DNA of 62,292 bases, taken from positions 1 through 62,292 of the forward strand of contig JAUIMC010000021.1 in assembly GCA_030433215.1 (NCBI GenBank), given 5' to 3'. The notes under the pieces were generated by a model. The model made no database searches. It was not told the DNA's origin and saw nothing but the letters and a program-made list of their open reading frames with translations. Numbering within the stretch: the stretch's first letter is position 1; every line of letters starts with the position of its first letter. The position numbers and the translations under genes are program-made. Positions 52,246-61,591 of the stretch are shown in pieces. Origin of the DNA: Alphaproteobacteria bacterium (GTDB taxonomy: Bacteria; Pseudomonadota; Alphaproteobacteria; Caulobacterales; Parvularculaceae).

Positions 52246-55200
52246 ATGATCAGGGCAAATAAATCTGGAGCCAGCCGCCGGATGAGAAAAATAGTAAAAC
52301 TGTTCGGCGGCGCACCCGTCTCCGATGCGCCCGACGCCGTCATGGCGCGGCAGCTGCGTGAACTAAAGCAGCAGATACCGCGTATCCTGATCGCTATTGC
52401 GCTGTGCTCCGGCCTGATCGCCTTTCGTTTCTTTGATCACGCAGAACCCGTCATCCTGACGGCGCTCGGCATTTATATCGGCTTTATCGCCGTGCGCGCG
52501 CCGGGCTGGATAAGGCTCGATGTCGGCAAGCTGAGCACAGAAGAAAAGCGCCGCCTCCTCTCCGTCGTGCCGAAAGTCGCCGCAGGGCTCGCCGTCGCCT
52601 GCGCCGGGATCGCGATCTTCCTTGCCCAGTACGCCAGCAAGGAAGGATACATTCTCCTCAGCCTGTGGTGCCTTTATTGCGGCGTTGCAGCCTCCATGGC
52701 GCTTGCCGCCCTGCCGCGCGCCGCCAGTTTTCCCCTGTTCATGTGCATCGTGCCGTTCACCCCTGTTCTGATCGCCACAGGCGACACCGACCTCATGGTA
52801 ATTGCGCTTCTCATGCTGCTCGGGGCTTTTGTCGCGTTCCATCACAACAAGCGCGTGGGCGAAGCGCTGACCGAGCTCTCTCTCAAAAAGCAGATGATCG
52901 AAGAGACCGCCAGTCAGGAAAGCGGGCGTTTCCGGTGGTTCATGGAAGCCGCGTCGGACTGGGCCTGGGAAACCGATGCGGACGGCTACCTCCTCTATCT
53001 TTCCGAGAATTTCGAGAAGCTGACCGGCCGCTCCACAAATCCGCCGGCAAACCAGAAGGCGCTGGAAATTTCGCCGCTTGATGAAGGCGGCTCGAAAGAG
53101 GCCGAAGCCACCCTCCTTCGTCTTTTCGACGAACGAAAGCCCATTGACGGCGTGCGCCATAACGTCATCCGCATGGACGGCACGGTCATGACGGTCAGCG
53201 AACACGGCATGCCGGTCTTCGACGATGACGGCGTTTTCAAAGGCTATGTCGGATGGACGAAAGACATCTCCGAACAGGAGGACGCGGAAAAAAAGCTGCG
53301 CGAGAGCGAAGCGCGCTATCGCGACTTCGCCGAAAGCGCCGGAGACTGGATCTGGGAGGTCGACGCCGAGCTGCGCTACACCTACATCTCCGACCGCGCG
53401 ACGGAAGTCACCGGCGCGGACCACAGCAAATTCATCGGCGCGACAATGTCGTTTTCCGGCAACCATGTCAGCGATGAAGCCTGGGAGGAACTCCGGCAAG
53501 CGGTCATGCGCCGCGAGCCCATTCATGAATTCGTCTCCTGCGTGACCTTCGACAACGGCAAATCGGTCTGGATCGAGCGCAGCGCGAAACCCGTCTTCGG
53601 ACCGGACGGCGAATTCAAGGGCTATCGCGGCGTCGCCCATGACGTATCGGACCAGATCGGCGCCAAGATGGCGGAGGCGGACGCCCTGCGCCAGCTTGAA
53701 GAGACGAACGCCAATCTCGAGGAAACGATCCGCCGGCGCACCGAGGACATTGCCCAGAAATCCCAGCTCCTTTCCGAAGTGCTCGAGTCCATGGCCCAGG
53801 GCGTTGTCGTGCTCGATGACAGCTTCACCATCATCGAGATCAACGAAAAAGCCTGGCGCATGTCCGGCATGGCCAAAGACGCTTGGGCGATCGGCTCCGA
53901 CATACGCACGCTGCTCGAAATCGGCATGCGGCACGCGATGTATGAGTTCGACAGCGTCGAGGAATATTTTTCAAGATGCGAGGCGGCCCTGGCCGCAGGC
54001 GAGGATTTCCGCGCCGTGCGCCGCCAGAAAGACGGACGCATCATCGAGGAAAGCGCAAGACGGCGCCCTCATGGCGGGCTCGTCATCACCTATCGCGACA
54101 TCACCATGGCGCAGATGCGCGAGGACGAATTGCGCGCGCTGTCCGAACAGCTTCGCGAGTCGAAAGAACAGGCGGAAGCGGCGAACCGCGCCAAGTCCGA
54201 ATTCCTCGCCAATATGAGCCACGAAATCAGAACGCCCATGAACGGCGTCATCGGCATGGCGTCGCTCCTCCTCGGCACCAGGCTCGAGGACAAACAGGCC
54301 GACATGGCGCGCGTCATTGTGAGTTCGGGCGACGCCCTCCTGAAAATCATCAACGACATTCTCGATTTCTCACGCCTGGAAGCGGGCAAACTTAAGCTCG
54401 TGAAGGAATCCTTCTGCCTGCGCGAATGCATCGAAGATGTGGGCGCCCTTCTGTCGATTCCGGTGGAAGAGAAAAATCTCGAACTTCTGGTGCGCTACGA
54501 TCCGAGCCTTGACGAAACCTTCATCGGCGACCCCGGCCGCTTGCGCCAGGTTGTCACGAACCTTGTCGGCAATGCGGTGAAGTTCACCGAGGAAGGCCAT
54601 ATCCTCGTCGAAGTCGAAGGCGTGAAGCGTGGCGAAATCGCCGACGTGACCATCTCGGTCTCCGATACGGGATGCGGCATTCCGGAACAGAAACTGACGG
54701 CGATTTTCGAAGAGTTCGAACAGGTCGACGGCTCTTCAGCCCGGAAATACAATGGCGCAGGGCTGGGTCTTTCGATCAGCAAGAAAATGGTCGAGGCGAT
54801 GGACGGCGTCATCAGCGTCGAAAGCGAGAGCGGCAAGGGCTCCGTTTTCCGCGTGCGCCTGCCGCTCGCCATTGACGACGGGGCCGACAGCAATCCGGCG
54901 CCCTCCGCGTCCTTCGAGGGCAAACGCGCCATCATCGTTGACGACAACCCGGTCAACTGCACGATCCTGAAGGAACAGCTCGCCTCCTGGAATCTTGCCG
55001 CCGATCTGAGCGGAAACGCTGACGAAGCCCTTGCCGCCATGCGCAAGGCCGCGCGGGAGGGCGCGCCCTACGCGATCGGCATTCTCGATTTTCAGATGCC
55101 CGGCGCCGACGGCGTCGAACTCGCAAACCTCATCAAGGCGGACCCGGACCTCGCGTCCACGCCGCTGGTCTTGCTGACTTCCGCCGGACGCAAGGGCGAT

Positions 55201-55797
55201 CCGACCGGCCTCGCCGGCGGGCTGTTTTCCGCCTATCTGGTCAAACCGGCGCGCGCGTCCATGCTGCTCGATTCAATCCTCACGGCCTTCAATGACGGCG
55301 CCGTGGAACAGTTGCGCGGCGCCGGCGCCAGCCTTGCCAGCGACACGCGCAAGCAAGACAAGTGCGACCGGCCGCACCGCTTCATGAAGAATGGCGAGCC
55401 CTTGCGCATCCTTGTCGCCGAAGACAACATCGTCAATCAGATGGTCATCAAGGCGATGCTCGAGAAAATGGGCTGCGCCGTGACGATTGCGGACAACGGC
55501 AAGCTCGCCGTTGAGAAGTACAACAAGGAACGTCCCGATATCGTCCTCATGGACATGTCGATGCCGGAAATGGACGGCGCCGAAGCGACGCGCGAAATTC
55601 GCAAACTCCAGAACAAGGAAGACATTTCCGCGCCGATTATCGGCGTCACCGCGCATGCGCTGCGCGAAGACCGCCAGCGTTGTCTCGACGCCGGCATGGA
55701 CGACTACCTGCCAAAGCCCGTTAAAGAAGATGCGCTTAACGCCATGCTGGCGCGCTGGACGGAAGCCGGCGACGGCGCGGATAAAAAGCGCGCCTAA
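52246..55797 (+). CDS. Hybrid sensor histidine kinase with three PAS domains and two receiver domains
   Basis: A 1183-residue protein. There are about five transmembrane helices in residues 35-205 and three PAS domains (about 225-345, 350-475 and 505-615). HisKA follows with H659 in LANMSHEIRTPMNGVIGM. The HATPase has GNAVKFTEEG and SDTGCGIPEQ. REC1 has D948 (ILDFQMPGADG) and REC2 has D1103 (LMDMSMPEMDG). No cognate response regulator gene is adjacent, so output probably goes through a phosphotransferase elsewhere. The domain order is not that of CckA. The start is 52246 or 52282 (GGAG upstream of the latter). Confidence 0.9.
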   Translation: MIRANKSGASRRMRKIVKLFGGAPVSDAPDAVMARQLRELKQQIPRILIAIALCSGLIAFRFFDHAEPVILTALGIYIGFIAVRAPGWIRLDVGKLSTEEKRRLLSVVPKVAAGLAVACAGIAIFLAQYASKEGYILLSLWCLYCGVAASMALAALPRAASFPLFMCIVPFTPVLIATGDTDLMVIALLMLLGAFVAFHHNKRVGEALTELSLKKQMIEETASQESGRFRWFMEAASDWAWETDADGYLLYLSENFEKLTGRSTNPPANQKALEISPLDEGGSKEAEATLLRLFDERKPIDGVRHNVIRMDGTVMTVSEHGMPVFDDDGVFKGYVGWTKDISEQEDAEKKLRESEARYRDFAESAGDWIWEVDAELRYTYISDRATEVTGADHSKFIGATMSFSGNHVSDEAWEELRQAVMRREPIHEFVSCVTFDNGKSVWIERSAKPVFGPDGEFKGYRGVAHDVSDQIGAKMAEADALRQLEETNANLEETIRRRTEDIAQKSQLLSEVLESMAQGVVVLDDSFTIIEINEKAWRMSGMAKDAWAIGSDIRTLLEIGMRHAMYEFDSVEEYFSRCEAALAAGEDFRAVRRQKDGRIIEESARRRPHGGLVITYRDITMAQMREDELRALSEQLRESKEQAEAANRAKSEFLANMSHEIRTPMNGVIGMASLLLGTRLEDKQADMARVIVSSGDALLKIINDILDFSRLEAGKLKLVKESFCLRECIEDVGALLSIPVEEKNLELLVRYDPSLDETFIGDPGRLRQVVTNLVGNAVKFTEEGHILVEVEGVKRGEIADVTISVSDTGCGIPEQKLTAIFEEFEQVDGSSARKYNGAGLGLSISKKMVEAMDGVISVESESGKGSVFRVRLPLAIDDGADSNPAPSASFEGKRAIIVDDNPVNCTILKEQLASWNLAADLSGNADEALAAMRKAAREGAPYAIGILDFQMPGADGVELANLIKADPDLASTPLVLLTSAGRKGDPTGLAGGLFSAYLVKPARASMLLDSILTAFNDGAVEQLRGAGASLASDTRKQDKCDRPHRFMKNGEPLRILVAEDNIVNQMVIKAMLEKMGCAVTIADNGKLAVEKYNKERPDIVLMDMSMPEMDGAEATREIRKLQNKEDISAPIIGVTAHALREDRQRCLDAGMDDYLPKPVKEDALNAMLARWTEAGDGADKKRA

Positions 55798-55832
55798 GGC
55801 GCTTAAAGCACGCCGATTGAACCAGATGCGCT

Positions 55833-57698
55833 TTAGACGGCGGGAACCGCTTCAGCGCCCGGCGCCGTCTCCGCGGCGCCGTCGCTTGTCTGGCGCCGCC
55901 ACAACGAGGCGTAAAGCCCATCTTTCAAAATCAGCTCCTGATGGGTTCCGCGCTCGACGATGCGGCCGTCGTCGAAAACGAGGATCATGTCAGCATTGGC
56001 GATCGTCGAAAGACGGTGCGCGACAGCGATCGTGGTGCGCCCGCGCGCAGCTTCCTTAAGCGCCGTCTGGACTTCCCGCTCCGTCGTCGAGTCGAGCGAG
56101 GACGTCGCCTCGTCGAGAATCAGGATCGCGGGGTCGAGAAGGATCGCTCTCGCCACCCCGACCCGTTGTTTTTCGCCGCCGGAAAGCTTCAGCCCGCGTT
56201 CGCCGACTTTCGTCTCGAGCCCCGCCGGCAGGCTATCGATGAACGGCGTCAGCTGCGCGCGCCGCACCGCTTCCAGGATCTCCTCATCGCTCGCATCAAG
56301 GCGGGCATAGGCGAGATTGAACCGCAGCGTGTCGTTGAACAGCGTCACTTCCTGCGGCACGAGGCCGAGCGCAGCGCGCAGGGACTTCTGCGTGAGGCCG
56401 CGAATATCCTCTCCGTCGACCAGCACGCGCCCCGACGCCGGATCGTAGAACCGGAAGAGCAGTTTCAGGATGGTCGACTTGCCAGCCCCTGACGGGCCGA
56501 CAACGCCCACAAAGGCGCCGCCCGGGACCTTAAAAGACACGTCGCGAAGACCGCTCGCCCGGCCCTCATGGGCGAAGGAGACATGCTCGAAGGCGATCTC
56601 GCCTTTGCGCGGCTGATAATCGACAGCGTCCGGCGCGTCGGCGACCGCGGGTTTTTTGTCCATGAGCCCGAACAGCTTTTCGATGTCGACCGTGCCTTGT
56701 TTGATCTCGCGCCAGGCCCAGCCGAGAATGTTGAGCGGGCGGTAAATATTGAAGAGCATAAGCATGATCGCCGTCACGTCGCCGACCTGGAGATTGCCGT
56801 TCACGACGCCGAAGCCGGCCATGATAATGACCGCCAGCACGCCGCAATTCATGATCAATTCCTGACCGCCATTGAGAAAAGCCAGCGAGGTCATGATCTT
56901 CACGTAATGGCGGTTATAATCCTGCATGGCGCCGTCATAGCGCTCGGATTCGCGATCTTCTGCGGCGAAGGCTTTCACGGTTTCGAAATTGGTCAGGGTA
57001 TCGAGCGCGATGCCGCGCAGGCGCGTGTCGGCTTCGTTGAAGACGCGGCGTTGTTTGTTGCGCCATTCGGTGACGACAATCGTAAACGCCGCATAGACCG
57101 CAACCGTAACAACGACGGCGATGGAATACTCAACGCCGTAAAGCCGGGCCATCACGACCGCGGCGAGGGCCAGCTCGACGAGGGTCGGGCCGATATTGAA
57201 GGCGAGAAAGCGCAGGAGATATTCCATGGCGCTCGCGCCGCGCTCGATCACCCGGTTCAGGGCGCCGGAGCGGCGCGTCAGGTGGAACTGGAGGTCGAGA
57301 TGCTGGGCGTGGCGGAAAGCATCCACCGAAACGAGCCGCTGGGCGTCCTGGGTGACGACGGAGAAAAACCCGTCGCGCAGCGCCGGCAGTGCGGTCGAGG
57401 CGAAGCGCGCCGACGCGAAAAGGATGAAGAACAGGACGAAGGCGCCGCCGGCCGCCGCTGCGCCCTCCCCGGCGGAAAGCTTGTTCAGGCCCTCGCCGAT
57501 CAGCACCGGCGCGAGGACCGAAAGTCCCTTGGCGGCGACGGTCAGGATAAAGGCGAGAGCGATTCTCGGACGCCAGCGCGAAAGCTCGGGCCTCAGGAGA
57601 ATCCCGAACATGCGCGCGATCGAGCGCCCGAACGGCGCCGGCGCGCCTCCGAATTCGTCTTCAGTCTGTGCGGTCACGGCGGGAAAATGGGGGCCCAC
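55833..57698 (-). CDS. Atm1-type ABC exporter (heavy-metal/Fe-S related)
   Basis: A 621-residue half-transporter: six transmembrane helices (about 45-325), then the ATPase with Walker A GPSGAGKST, signature LSGGEKQRVGVARA, Walker B ILILDEATSSLD and the H-loop AVAHRLSTIA. The FHLTRRSGALNRVIERGA segment with its arginines is characteristic of Atm1/HMT1 exporters of glutathione-linked compounds or metals. This fits its known alphaproteobacterial homologue NaAtm1. The start is 57698 or GTG 57674. It converges with the hybrid kinase gene. Confidence 0.9.
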   Translation of the reverse strand: MGPHFPAVTAQTEDEFGGAPAPFGRSIARMFGILLRPELSRWRPRIALAFILTVAAKGLSVLAPVLIGEGLNKLSAGEGAAAAGGAFVLFFILFASARFASTALPALRDGFFSVVTQDAQRLVSVDAFRHAQHLDLQFHLTRRSGALNRVIERGASAMEYLLRFLAFNIGPTLVELALAAVVMARLYGVEYSIAVVVTVAVYAAFTIVVTEWRNKQRRVFNEADTRLRGIALDTLTNFETVKAFAAEDRESERYDGAMQDYNRHYVKIMTSLAFLNGGQELIMNCGVLAVIIMAGFGVVNGNLQVGDVTAIMLMLFNIYRPLNILGWAWREIKQGTVDIEKLFGLMDKKPAVADAPDAVDYQPRKGEIAFEHVSFAHEGRASGLRDVSFKVPGGAFVGVVGPSGAGKSTILKLLFRFYDPASGRVLVDGEDIRGLTQKSLRAALGLVPQEVTLFNDTLRFNLAYARLDASDEEILEAVRRAQLTPFIDSLPAGLETKVGERGLKLSGGEKQRVGVARAILLDPAILILDEATSSLDSTTEREVQTALKEAARGRTTIAVAHRLSTIANADMILVFDDGRIVERGTHQELILKDGLYASLWRRQTSDGAAETAPGAEAVPAV

Positions 57699-57852
57699 AG
57701 CGCGAAAAACCAGTCCCGGACGTCATTTTCCGTACCGAATTAGCGAAAAGAAATTCATTACAACGCCTTGCATCGATAGCCCCCGGCCGGGAAATCACTA
57801 TATTTAGGACACGCTGATCGGGGGAGAGACGGCGCGAGAAACAGATAGCTGG

Positions 57853-58257
57853 ATGGCGAAAAAAGATAACCGGATTGCAGAACGCCTTGCGGCGATCAAA
57901 AGCGCCGCGCCCAAAGTGACAGAAGCGCGGATTCCCCAGTTGAAAAAAGGGGGACGGGCTGATCGCGACGCGCGCGGCGCCGTGTTCAAGCCCGGCAAGA
58001 TTTATCTCACCAAAACGGACCAGCTACGCTGCGTCATCCGTAATGTCAGCAATGGCGGCGCCTATGTGCACCTTGAAGGCGCCTATCCGCTGCCGCCGGT
58101 CGTGGTCCTGCATTTCGACCAGACCGGAGTCGTGAAGAAAGCGCGGGTCGCCTGGCAGAAGGAGACGGAGGCCGGGCTCGCCTATGTGCAGGACATCACG
58201 CCCGGCCGAGAAGGCCCCGACCCCCATGCCGGCGGCTCTACAGCGCCCCCCGAATAA
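57853..58257 (+). CDS. PilZ-domain protein
   Basis: A 134-residue protein. A basic N-terminal region (MAKKDNRIAERLAAIKS) precedes a PilZ-like domain with RADRDARGAVF, where the c-di-GMP R-x-x-x-R motif would be, and RCVIRNVSNGGAYVHLEG (D/N-x-S-x-x-G). The first Arg pair is spaced unusually, so c-di-GMP binding is not certain. It starts divergently from the ABC exporter. The 3' end overlaps the convergent mmsB by 20 nt. Confidence 0.82.
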   Translation: MAKKDNRIAERLAAIKSAAPKVTEARIPQLKKGGRADRDARGAVFKPGKIYLTKTDQLRCVIRNVSNGGAYVHLEGAYPLPPVVVLHFDQTGVVKKARVAWQKETEAGLAYVQDITPGREGPDPHAGGSTAPPE

Positions 58258-59125
58258 GCTTCATGACGCCGGAGAAGTCGACATTGTCTTTCCCGGCCGA
58301 TTCCATCAGCGCATAGATCGCTTCCGACTGCGCGCCGAGCGGCGTTGCGGCCTTGGCCTTGTGCGCGGCTTCATTGGCGAGGCGCAGATCCTTCAGCATC
58401 ATGCCCGCCGCAAAGCCGGGCTTGTAGTCGTTATTGGACGGCGCGGTCGCCACCGGCCCGGGCGCCGGGCAATAGCTTGTCATAGACCAGCACTGGCCGG
58501 ACGCCGCCGAGGAGATGTCGAAGAAAGTCTGCGCATCGAGGCCGAGTTTCTCGGCGAGGTTGAACGCCTCGCAAGTGCCGATCATCGAAATGCCGAGCAG
58601 CATGTTGTTGCAGATCTTGGCGACCTGGCCGTTGCCCGCCGCGCCGGCGTGGAAAATGTTCTTGCCCATTTTCTCGAGCACCGGTTTGGCGCGCTCGAAG
58701 GCTTCCGGCTCGCCGCCGACCATGAAGGTGAGCGTCCCGCCGCTCGCCGCCGCCACGCCGCCGGAGACCGGCGCGTCAGTCATGGCGAAGCCTTTTTCCG
58801 TCGCCGCCGCGATCACCGCCCGCGCGCTGTCGACGTCGATGGTCGAGGAGTCGATGAACAGCGCGCCCGGCTTTGCGTTCGGCAAGACGCCGTAGCTTTC
58901 GAGATAGACCGAGCGCACATGCGCGCCCGCCGGCAGCATGGAGACGACCACATCGGCGTCCTTCACCGTCGCGGCCACCGTTTCCCCGCGCTTGCAGCCG
59001 CCTTCAACGGCGCGGTCGACAGCGCCGATGGAAAGGTCCGTCGCCGTGACGTCAAAGCCGCCCTTGGCGAGATTGACCGCCATGGGCCCGCCCATATTGC
59101 CGAGGCCGATAAATCCGATTTTCAT
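58238..59125 (-). CDS. mmsB: 3-Hydroxyisobutyrate dehydrogenase
   Basis: A 295-residue NAD-dependent beta-hydroxyacid dehydrogenase. It starts MKIGFIGLGNMGGPMAVNLA (Rossmann G-x-G-x-x-G). The substrate loop is TDAPVSGGVAAASGGTLTFM, and the catalytic Lys is in AGNGQVAKICNNMLL. It converts 3-hydroxyisobutyrate to methylmalonate semialdehyde in valine breakdown. It fits with the HIBCH and acyl-CoA dehydrogenase genes upstream. Confidence 0.95.
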   Translation of the reverse strand: MKIGFIGLGNMGGPMAVNLAKGGFDVTATDLSIGAVDRAVEGGCKRGETVAATVKDADVVVSMLPAGAHVRSVYLESYGVLPNAKPGALFIDSSTIDVDSARAVIAAATEKGFAMTDAPVSGGVAAASGGTLTFMVGGEPEAFERAKPVLEKMGKNIFHAGAAGNGQVAKICNNMLLGISMIGTCEAFNLAEKLGLDAQTFFDISSAASGQCWSMTSYCPAPGPVATAPSNNDYKPGFAAGMMLKDLRLANEAAHKAKAATPLGAQSEAIYALMESAGKDNVDFSGVMKLIRGAL

Positions 59126-59148
59126 TCTTCTTTCCTCCAGGCCGGCGT

Positions 59149-59823
59149 CTACCAGCCGATTTCATTGCCTTGATAATCAACAAGCCGCAGCGGCGCCCCG
59201 GCCTTCATTTTTTCAATCTGGCGGCGAAGCCCCGCAACGCTGTCCGTAACAGCGACCGCCGCTTCCGGCCCGCCCATGTCGGTCCTGACCCAGCCGGGAT
59301 GAAACAGGGCGAAGGCCACGCCCGTATCGGCGAAGAGCGGCGCATAAGCCTTGAGCGCCATGTTGAGCCCTGCTTTCGAGGTGGAATAGGCCTGCGCGAA
59401 ACCGCCGGCGTTGGAAATCGAGCCGAGGATCGACGAGATCGCCGCGAATTTGCCCTTGGCTTTTTTCAGATGCGGCGCAAAGGCCTCGAGCGTCGCCACG
59501 GGCGCCAGCGTGTTGACGGCGAGGAGGCGCGAGAACGCGTCATAATCGAGCGCGCCGAAATCGCCCACATCCTTGCCGCCGGCGCCGGCGTTCGCAATGA
59601 CAAGGTCGAGCGGTTCGTCGATCTCTATTCCGAGCGCTTTCACGGCGTCGAAATCGGAGACGTCGAGCTTATGGACGACAACATCGCCCTTCACGGCCTT
59701 CAGGTCGCCGGCCTTTTCCGGCGCGCGGCAGCAGGCATGAACGCGCGCGCCCTCGCCCGCATATTGCTTCACGAATTCAAGGCCAATGCCGCGATTGGCG
59801 CCGGTGATGAGAACTGTCGTCAA
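59149..59823 (-). CDS. SDR family oxidoreductase, TTG start
   Basis: A 224-residue short-chain dehydrogenase. The TGANRGIGLEFVKQY nucleotide loop, DLVIANAGAGG, and the catalytic Y-x-x-x-K in FAQAYSTSKAGLN are present. The start is TTG at 59823, preceded by AAGGATAGACAA; upstream in-frame codons lack homology. The substrate is unknown; the position suggests a role beside valine catabolism. It resembles the C-factor/sniffer-like SDR group. Confidence 0.86.
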   Translation of the reverse strand: MTTVLITGANRGIGLEFVKQYAGEGARVHACCRAPEKAGDLKAVKGDVVVHKLDVSDFDAVKALGIEIDEPLDLVIANAGAGGKDVGDFGALDYDAFSRLLAVNTLAPVATLEAFAPHLKKAKGKFAAISSILGSISNAGGFAQAYSTSKAGLNMALKAYAPLFADTGVAFALFHPGWVRTDMGGPEAAVAVTDSVAGLRRQIEKMKAGAPLRLVDYQGNEIGW

Positions 59824-59836
59824 TTGTCTATCCTTC

Positions 59837-60253
59837 TCATTTGAGGCCGCCCATCTTGCGCACCAGCTTCCATTCGGCGGCGGTGACCGGCTGAACGGAA
59901 AGCCGCGCATTTTTAACGAGCTTCATGTCGGCCAGTTTTGCCTCGGCCTTGATCGCCGCGAGCGTTACAGGCTCCGGAACCGGCTCGACAGCGGCGACAT
60001 CGACCACGAGCCAGCGTTCGTCATCGGTGGTCGGGTCCTGATAGGCTTCCTTGATGACTTTCACGATACCGACGATCTGCTTTTCGCCGCCCGTGTGATA
60101 GAAAAAAGCAAGGTCGTCCTTCTTCATCTCGCGGATGAAATTGCGCGCCTGGGCGTTGCGGACGCCCGTCCAGGCTTCGCCCTTCTTGCCCTTGGCGAGC
60201 TGCTCGTCCCAGTTCCAGTCGTCCGGTTCGGTTTTCAAAAGCCAGTAGGCCAT
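59837..60253 (-). CDS. EVE domain protein
   Basis: A 138-residue EVE (PUA-like) protein. It starts MAYWLLKTEPDDWNWDEQL and contains GVRNAQARNFIREMKKDDLA and FFYHTGGEKQIVGIVKVIKE. EVE domains bind modified bases in RNA or DNA, as in YTH and other PUA-like folds; homologues bind modified cytosine in DNA or tRNA. This is a stand-alone domain. It sits between an SDR and the HIBCH gene in a catabolic operon, with short gaps on both sides (13 and 8 nt). Confidence 0.9.
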   Translation of the reverse strand: MAYWLLKTEPDDWNWDEQLAKGKKGEAWTGVRNAQARNFIREMKKDDLAFFYHTGGEKQIVGIVKVIKEAYQDPTTDDERWLVVDVAAVEPVPEPVTLAAIKAEAKLADMKLVKNARLSVQPVTAAEWKLVRKMGGLK

Positions 60254-60261
60254 GGTTCTTC

Positions 60262-61323
60262 CTAGGGCAGCTTCAGCTCTTCATCGCCAAGCGGTTCAAA
60301 ATAATGGGCGATGTCGGCGTCGCTGACGTCTTTGAGCGAAGCCGGGCTCCATTTCGGATTGCGGTCCTTCTCGATGATCTGCGCGCGCACGCCCTCGAAG
60401 AAATCGTGGCCTTCCATGACGCGGCGCACCATGCGGAACTCCATCTTCATGACCTCGTCGAAATCATGCTCGTAGCCGCGCTTCATCTGTTCGAAGGTGA
60501 GCCGCATGGAGGTCGGCGACATGCGCGACAGGGTCTTCAGCGTGTCTTTCGCGAAGTCGCTGTCGTCGCTTTCAAGCGCGCGCATCAGCCCGTCCAGCGT
60601 GTCATGCCCCTGAAACATCCGCGCAATGGACTCGCGGATATCGTTCACCGGCGCATGGCCGGGATCGCCGGCATAGATGTCGAGCACGGTTTCGATATCC
60701 GCATGCGCATGACCGCCAAGTTTGGTCCCGAGGAGCGCCTTTTGCAGCTCTTCATATTTGTCGCCGGGCGCGTAATGGGTGGCGACGCCCGCCGCCATGC
60801 AGTCGGCGGCTTTGGCGCGCGCGCCGGTGAGCGCATAATAAAGCCCGAGCCCGTCATGAAGGCGCGGCATGAAATGCCCGCCGCCCACATCCGGGAACAG
60901 CCCGATGCCGGTTTCGGGCATGGCGAAGAGGGTCGCGTCGCCCGCCACCCGGAAATCACCATGTACGGAGATGCCGACGCCGCCACCCATGACGACGCCG
61001 TCGATCATCGCCACATAGGGCTTGGGATAGTGATAGATCAGGGAGTTGTTGCGGTATTCCTCGCGGAAGAACTCGCAGCCTTTGACGGGGTCGCTCTTGG
61101 CTTCATCGAAAAGCCAGCGGATGTCTCCGCCGGCGCAGAAGGCTTTTTCGCCCTCGCCCTTCACCAGCACGGCTTTCACGGACGAGCGTCCGCCCGCCCA
61201 TTTGGTGAACTGCGCGCGCATGGCCGTCACCATGTCGAGGGTCAGCGCATTCAGCGCCTTCTCGCGGTTCAGGGTGACGACGCCCCAGTCGCCGATCTCT
61301 TCAAACAGAATGTCCGTCGTCAT
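60262..61323 (-). CDS. Enoyl-CoA hydratase/isomerase family protein, 3-hydroxyisobutyryl-CoA hydrolase-like
   Basis: A 353-residue crotonase-fold enzyme. GEGEKAFCAGGDIRWLFDEA forms one oxyanion element, then YPKPYVAMIDGVVMGGGVGI and MPETGIGLFPDVGGGHFMPR with the Glu-Asp typical of HIBCH. It probably hydrolyses 3-hydroxyisobutyryl-CoA in valine degradation. The start at 61323 has GGAAAG upstream and lies within the end of the small membrane gene (23-nt overlap). ATG 61338 is an alternative. Confidence 0.92.
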   Translation of the reverse strand: MTTDILFEEIGDWGVVTLNREKALNALTLDMVTAMRAQFTKWAGGRSSVKAVLVKGEGEKAFCAGGDIRWLFDEAKSDPVKGCEFFREEYRNNSLIYHYPKPYVAMIDGVVMGGGVGISVHGDFRVAGDATLFAMPETGIGLFPDVGGGHFMPRLHDGLGLYYALTGARAKAADCMAAGVATHYAPGDKYEELQKALLGTKLGGHAHADIETVLDIYAGDPGHAPVNDIRESIARMFQGHDTLDGLMRALESDDSDFAKDTLKTLSRMSPTSMRLTFEQMKRGYEHDFDEVMKMEFRMVRRVMEGHDFFEGVRAQIIEKDRNPKWSPASLKDVSDADIAHYFEPLGDEELKLP

Positions 61324-61579
61324 GTTTCTTTCCGCCATTCACAATCAGGATCACAACGCCGATGGCGATGAGAAGCAGCCCCACATAAAGAACACCCGTC
61401 GGTTCGGGCAGGTTTCCCGAGAAAATCAGGCTCATCGCCTTATTAAAGGCGGAGACCTCTTCGCCGCGCTCGGCCGTTTCCGCTATGTCGCGCCCGGCCG
61501 CCGCATAGGCTTCGAGATACGCATAAGCGATGGCCGCAAGCCCGGCGAAGAACAACCCTATGGAAGCCAGTATTCGCAA
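61301..61579 (-). CDS. Small two-helix membrane protein in the valine operon
   Basis: A 92-residue protein, not recognised. The N-terminal hydrophobic helix (ASIGLFFAGLAAIAYAYLEA) and a second helix (GVLYVGLLLIAIGVVILIVN) are joined by a charged loop. The tail is short and hydrophilic. It overlaps the HIBCH gene start by 23 nt and follows the acyl-CoA dehydrogenase by 12 nt, so it is almost certainly co-translated with them. Confidence 0.72.
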   Translation of the reverse strand: MRILASIGLFFAGLAAIAYAYLEAYAAAGRDIAETAERGEEVSAFNKAMSLIFSGNLPEPTGVLYVGLLLIAIGVVILIVNGGKKHDDGHSV

Positions 61580-61591
61580 TATGTTCCGTCT

